DNA of 64,000 bases, taken from the NCBI RefSeq assembly GCF_037038585.1, contig NC_092520.1, positions 149,543,104-149,607,103 of the forward strand, read 5' to 3'. The position numbers and the translations under genes were made by a program. Positions 62,478 through 64,000 of the stretch are shown here, in pieces. The notes beneath the pieces were generated by a model, which saw only the letters and a list, made by a program, of their open reading frames with translations, was not told the DNA's origin and ran no database searches. The stretch is from Patagioenas fasciata (lineage: Eukaryota > Chordata > Aves > Columbiformes > Columbidae). Position 1 is the first letter of the stretch. Each line of letters begins with the position of its first letter.

Positions 62478-62878
62478 TATGAGGACAGGCTGAGAGAGTT
62501 GGGATTCTTCAACCTGGAGAAGAGAACTGTTTGGGAAGACCTTATTGTGGCCTTTCAGTACTTAAAAGAGGCTTATAAGAAAGATGGGGACAGACTATTT
62601 AGCAGGGCCTGTTGCAATAGGACAAGGGGTGATGGTTTTAAACTAAAAGAGGTGAGATTCAGACTAGACATGAGCAAGAATTTTTTTACAATGAGGATGG
62701 TGAAACACTGGCCCAGGTTGCCCAGAGAGGTGGTAGATGCCCCATCCCTGGAGACATTCAAGGCTGGGCTGGACGGGGCTCTGAGCAACCTGATCTAGTT
62801 GAAGATGTCCCTGCTCATGCCAGGGGGCTGGACTAGATGAGCTTTGAAGGTCCCTTCCAACCCAAACTATTCTATGAT
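62478..62878 (+). mobile_element. CR1 LINE 3' fragment, about 400 bases
   Basis: Runs from TATGAGGACAGGCTGAGAGA through CAACCTGGAGAAGAGAACTG, CCTTTCAGTACTTAAAAGAG and GAGCAACCTGATCTAGTTGA to CCCAAACTATTCTATGATG. It keeps an open frame for the last 109 residues of the CR1 reverse-transcriptase end. The identical ATGATGTCCT at both edges may be insertion-site microhomology. Confidence 0.94.
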
Positions 62879-64000
62879 GTCCTGCAGCCACCTGCCCAGC
62901 TCTACAGGCCAGCATATAATTTCCCTGCTGCAAACTGACTTTCACAGTTACTTTTTCCATTACAACCTGTTTGGGCCAGCGCACGCTCCTTCCTTGCAGA
63001 GTGCAGCACAAGCAGAGCAGGCAATTCATCCATGACTCGTTGGATTAATTTCAGTGTTTCCACTCCTTGCGAAGTGCCTGCCAGAATTTTTGATTTTGCT
63101 CATTTATTCAAAGCTATTTGCCCCATGATTTCTGAATTTTGCCTTAGCCTGCAGCTGCTCTGTGGGCAGTTCATTGCAAGTTTTCAGTCTTTGGAGCCTG
63201 AGCTGTCTTAATCAGACACATTAGGAAACAACATTTGTGTTTCTTGGTCAGTCAAGTGTAATGAGAGGAAACAGTTTGTTGCAGTGACTGCTCATGATTA
63301 CCAATTAGAAACTTGCTTTCAGTGAATGGTTTGCAATATTCAGTTGAAATGCACTGTTCCTGGAAGCATCCATGTCAGGAAATTGATTCACTACATTTCT
63401 GAGGTGTGACTGGAAAATAGGAACAGGTATATTTTGAGAAAACCTGTTTTCGAAACAGGAGCAAATATTACAGTCCAAGTTAACCCCATGATACCTCCTG
63501 TCTCCTGAATCAGTCCAGGCTTAGCAGTGATTCCTTCCTACATGACTAAACCACAACCTTGAAAGTTTCTTCATACTGATATGAATGAAAAGTCCCTGGA
63601 AATTACAATGAATATCAAATAGGAAAACCCTCAATCTTAAATTGGCATTAACACTACTCAGAGCAGCATTTCAGTCCAAGGCCTCAAAGCGCTTTGCAAC
63701 AAGTGAGCAATAGTTCTTGTTTTGCAGGCAGGACATTCAGGAAATTACTTCACTGACAGCTCCAGGTGCTCATTTAGACATCTGAAACCTCTGAGCTGTG
63801 GGCAGTCAGACACGTTGTCAGCTACCCAGTCAAAGTCTTCAAACTGCCCATGGGAAAGGACAGATGCATTACCACTACATGGCCTGGAGGACAAGAGAGG
63901 GCTTTAAGAGTCAGGACTCAAGATTTGAACTTGTACCAAACCATATCACAGTACCTTGGCGCAAGATTCACCTGGAGTTCCTCATATTGGGAGGTGTACC
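62879..64000. other. Window end, no recognised gene
   Basis: It is AT-richer sequence after the CR1 copy, with only short chance open frames. Confidence 0.55.

Overview
This is nuclear DNA from a bird, or at least a sauropsid. All recognisable interspersed repeats are 5'-truncated CR1 LINEs ending in the typical ATTCTATGATTCTAT-type tail. No mammalian SINEs or L1 are visible. The one clear gene has many short exons with GT-AG introns and spans only about 22.6 kb. I see no prokaryotic, phage, CRISPR or rRNA/tRNA signals.

The clear gene lies on the minus strand. Thirteen coding exons between 37463 (ATG) and 15095 join in phase without a stop to give 566 residues of an SLC6 family Na+/Cl- coupled neurotransmitter transporter. 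Its closest match by eye is the GABA transporter GAT-1 (SLC6A1): collinear residue by residue, with the same exon junctions as far as I recall them. It differs from GAT-1 at roughly one residue in five in the exons I compared, including inside membrane segments. GAT-1 itself is very strongly conserved, so I read this as an intact GAT-1-like paralogue rather than the SLC6A1 orthologue. A splice acceptor at 37570-37571, just upstream of the ATG, implies a split 5'UTR whose first exon I cannot place. The last exon is uncertain; a short candidate at 14864-14832 would give a tail much shorter than that of GAT-1.

Layout. 1-14831 is downstream sequence with two CR1 copies and small tandem repeats. 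14832-37569 is the transporter gene; its largest introns (intron 1, 5.5 kb; intron 9, 6.0 kb) hold CR1 fragments and a CpG-rich patch. 37570-64000 is upstream sequence, mostly without recognisable genes. It has four CR1 or CR1-like copies, an 18-base poly-C run, and two exon-like minus-strand reading frames at 45980-45626 and 44846-44595. Those two join in phase through good splice sites and may be part of a gene I do not recognise.

The rest looks like ordinary avian intergenic and intronic sequence, and most open frames there look like chance. I found no clearly new biological system. The items most worth following up are the non-SLC6A1 GAT-1 paralogue, its unusual tail, the recent 127-bp duplication next to the weak donor of exon 6, and the unidentified two-exon candidate.
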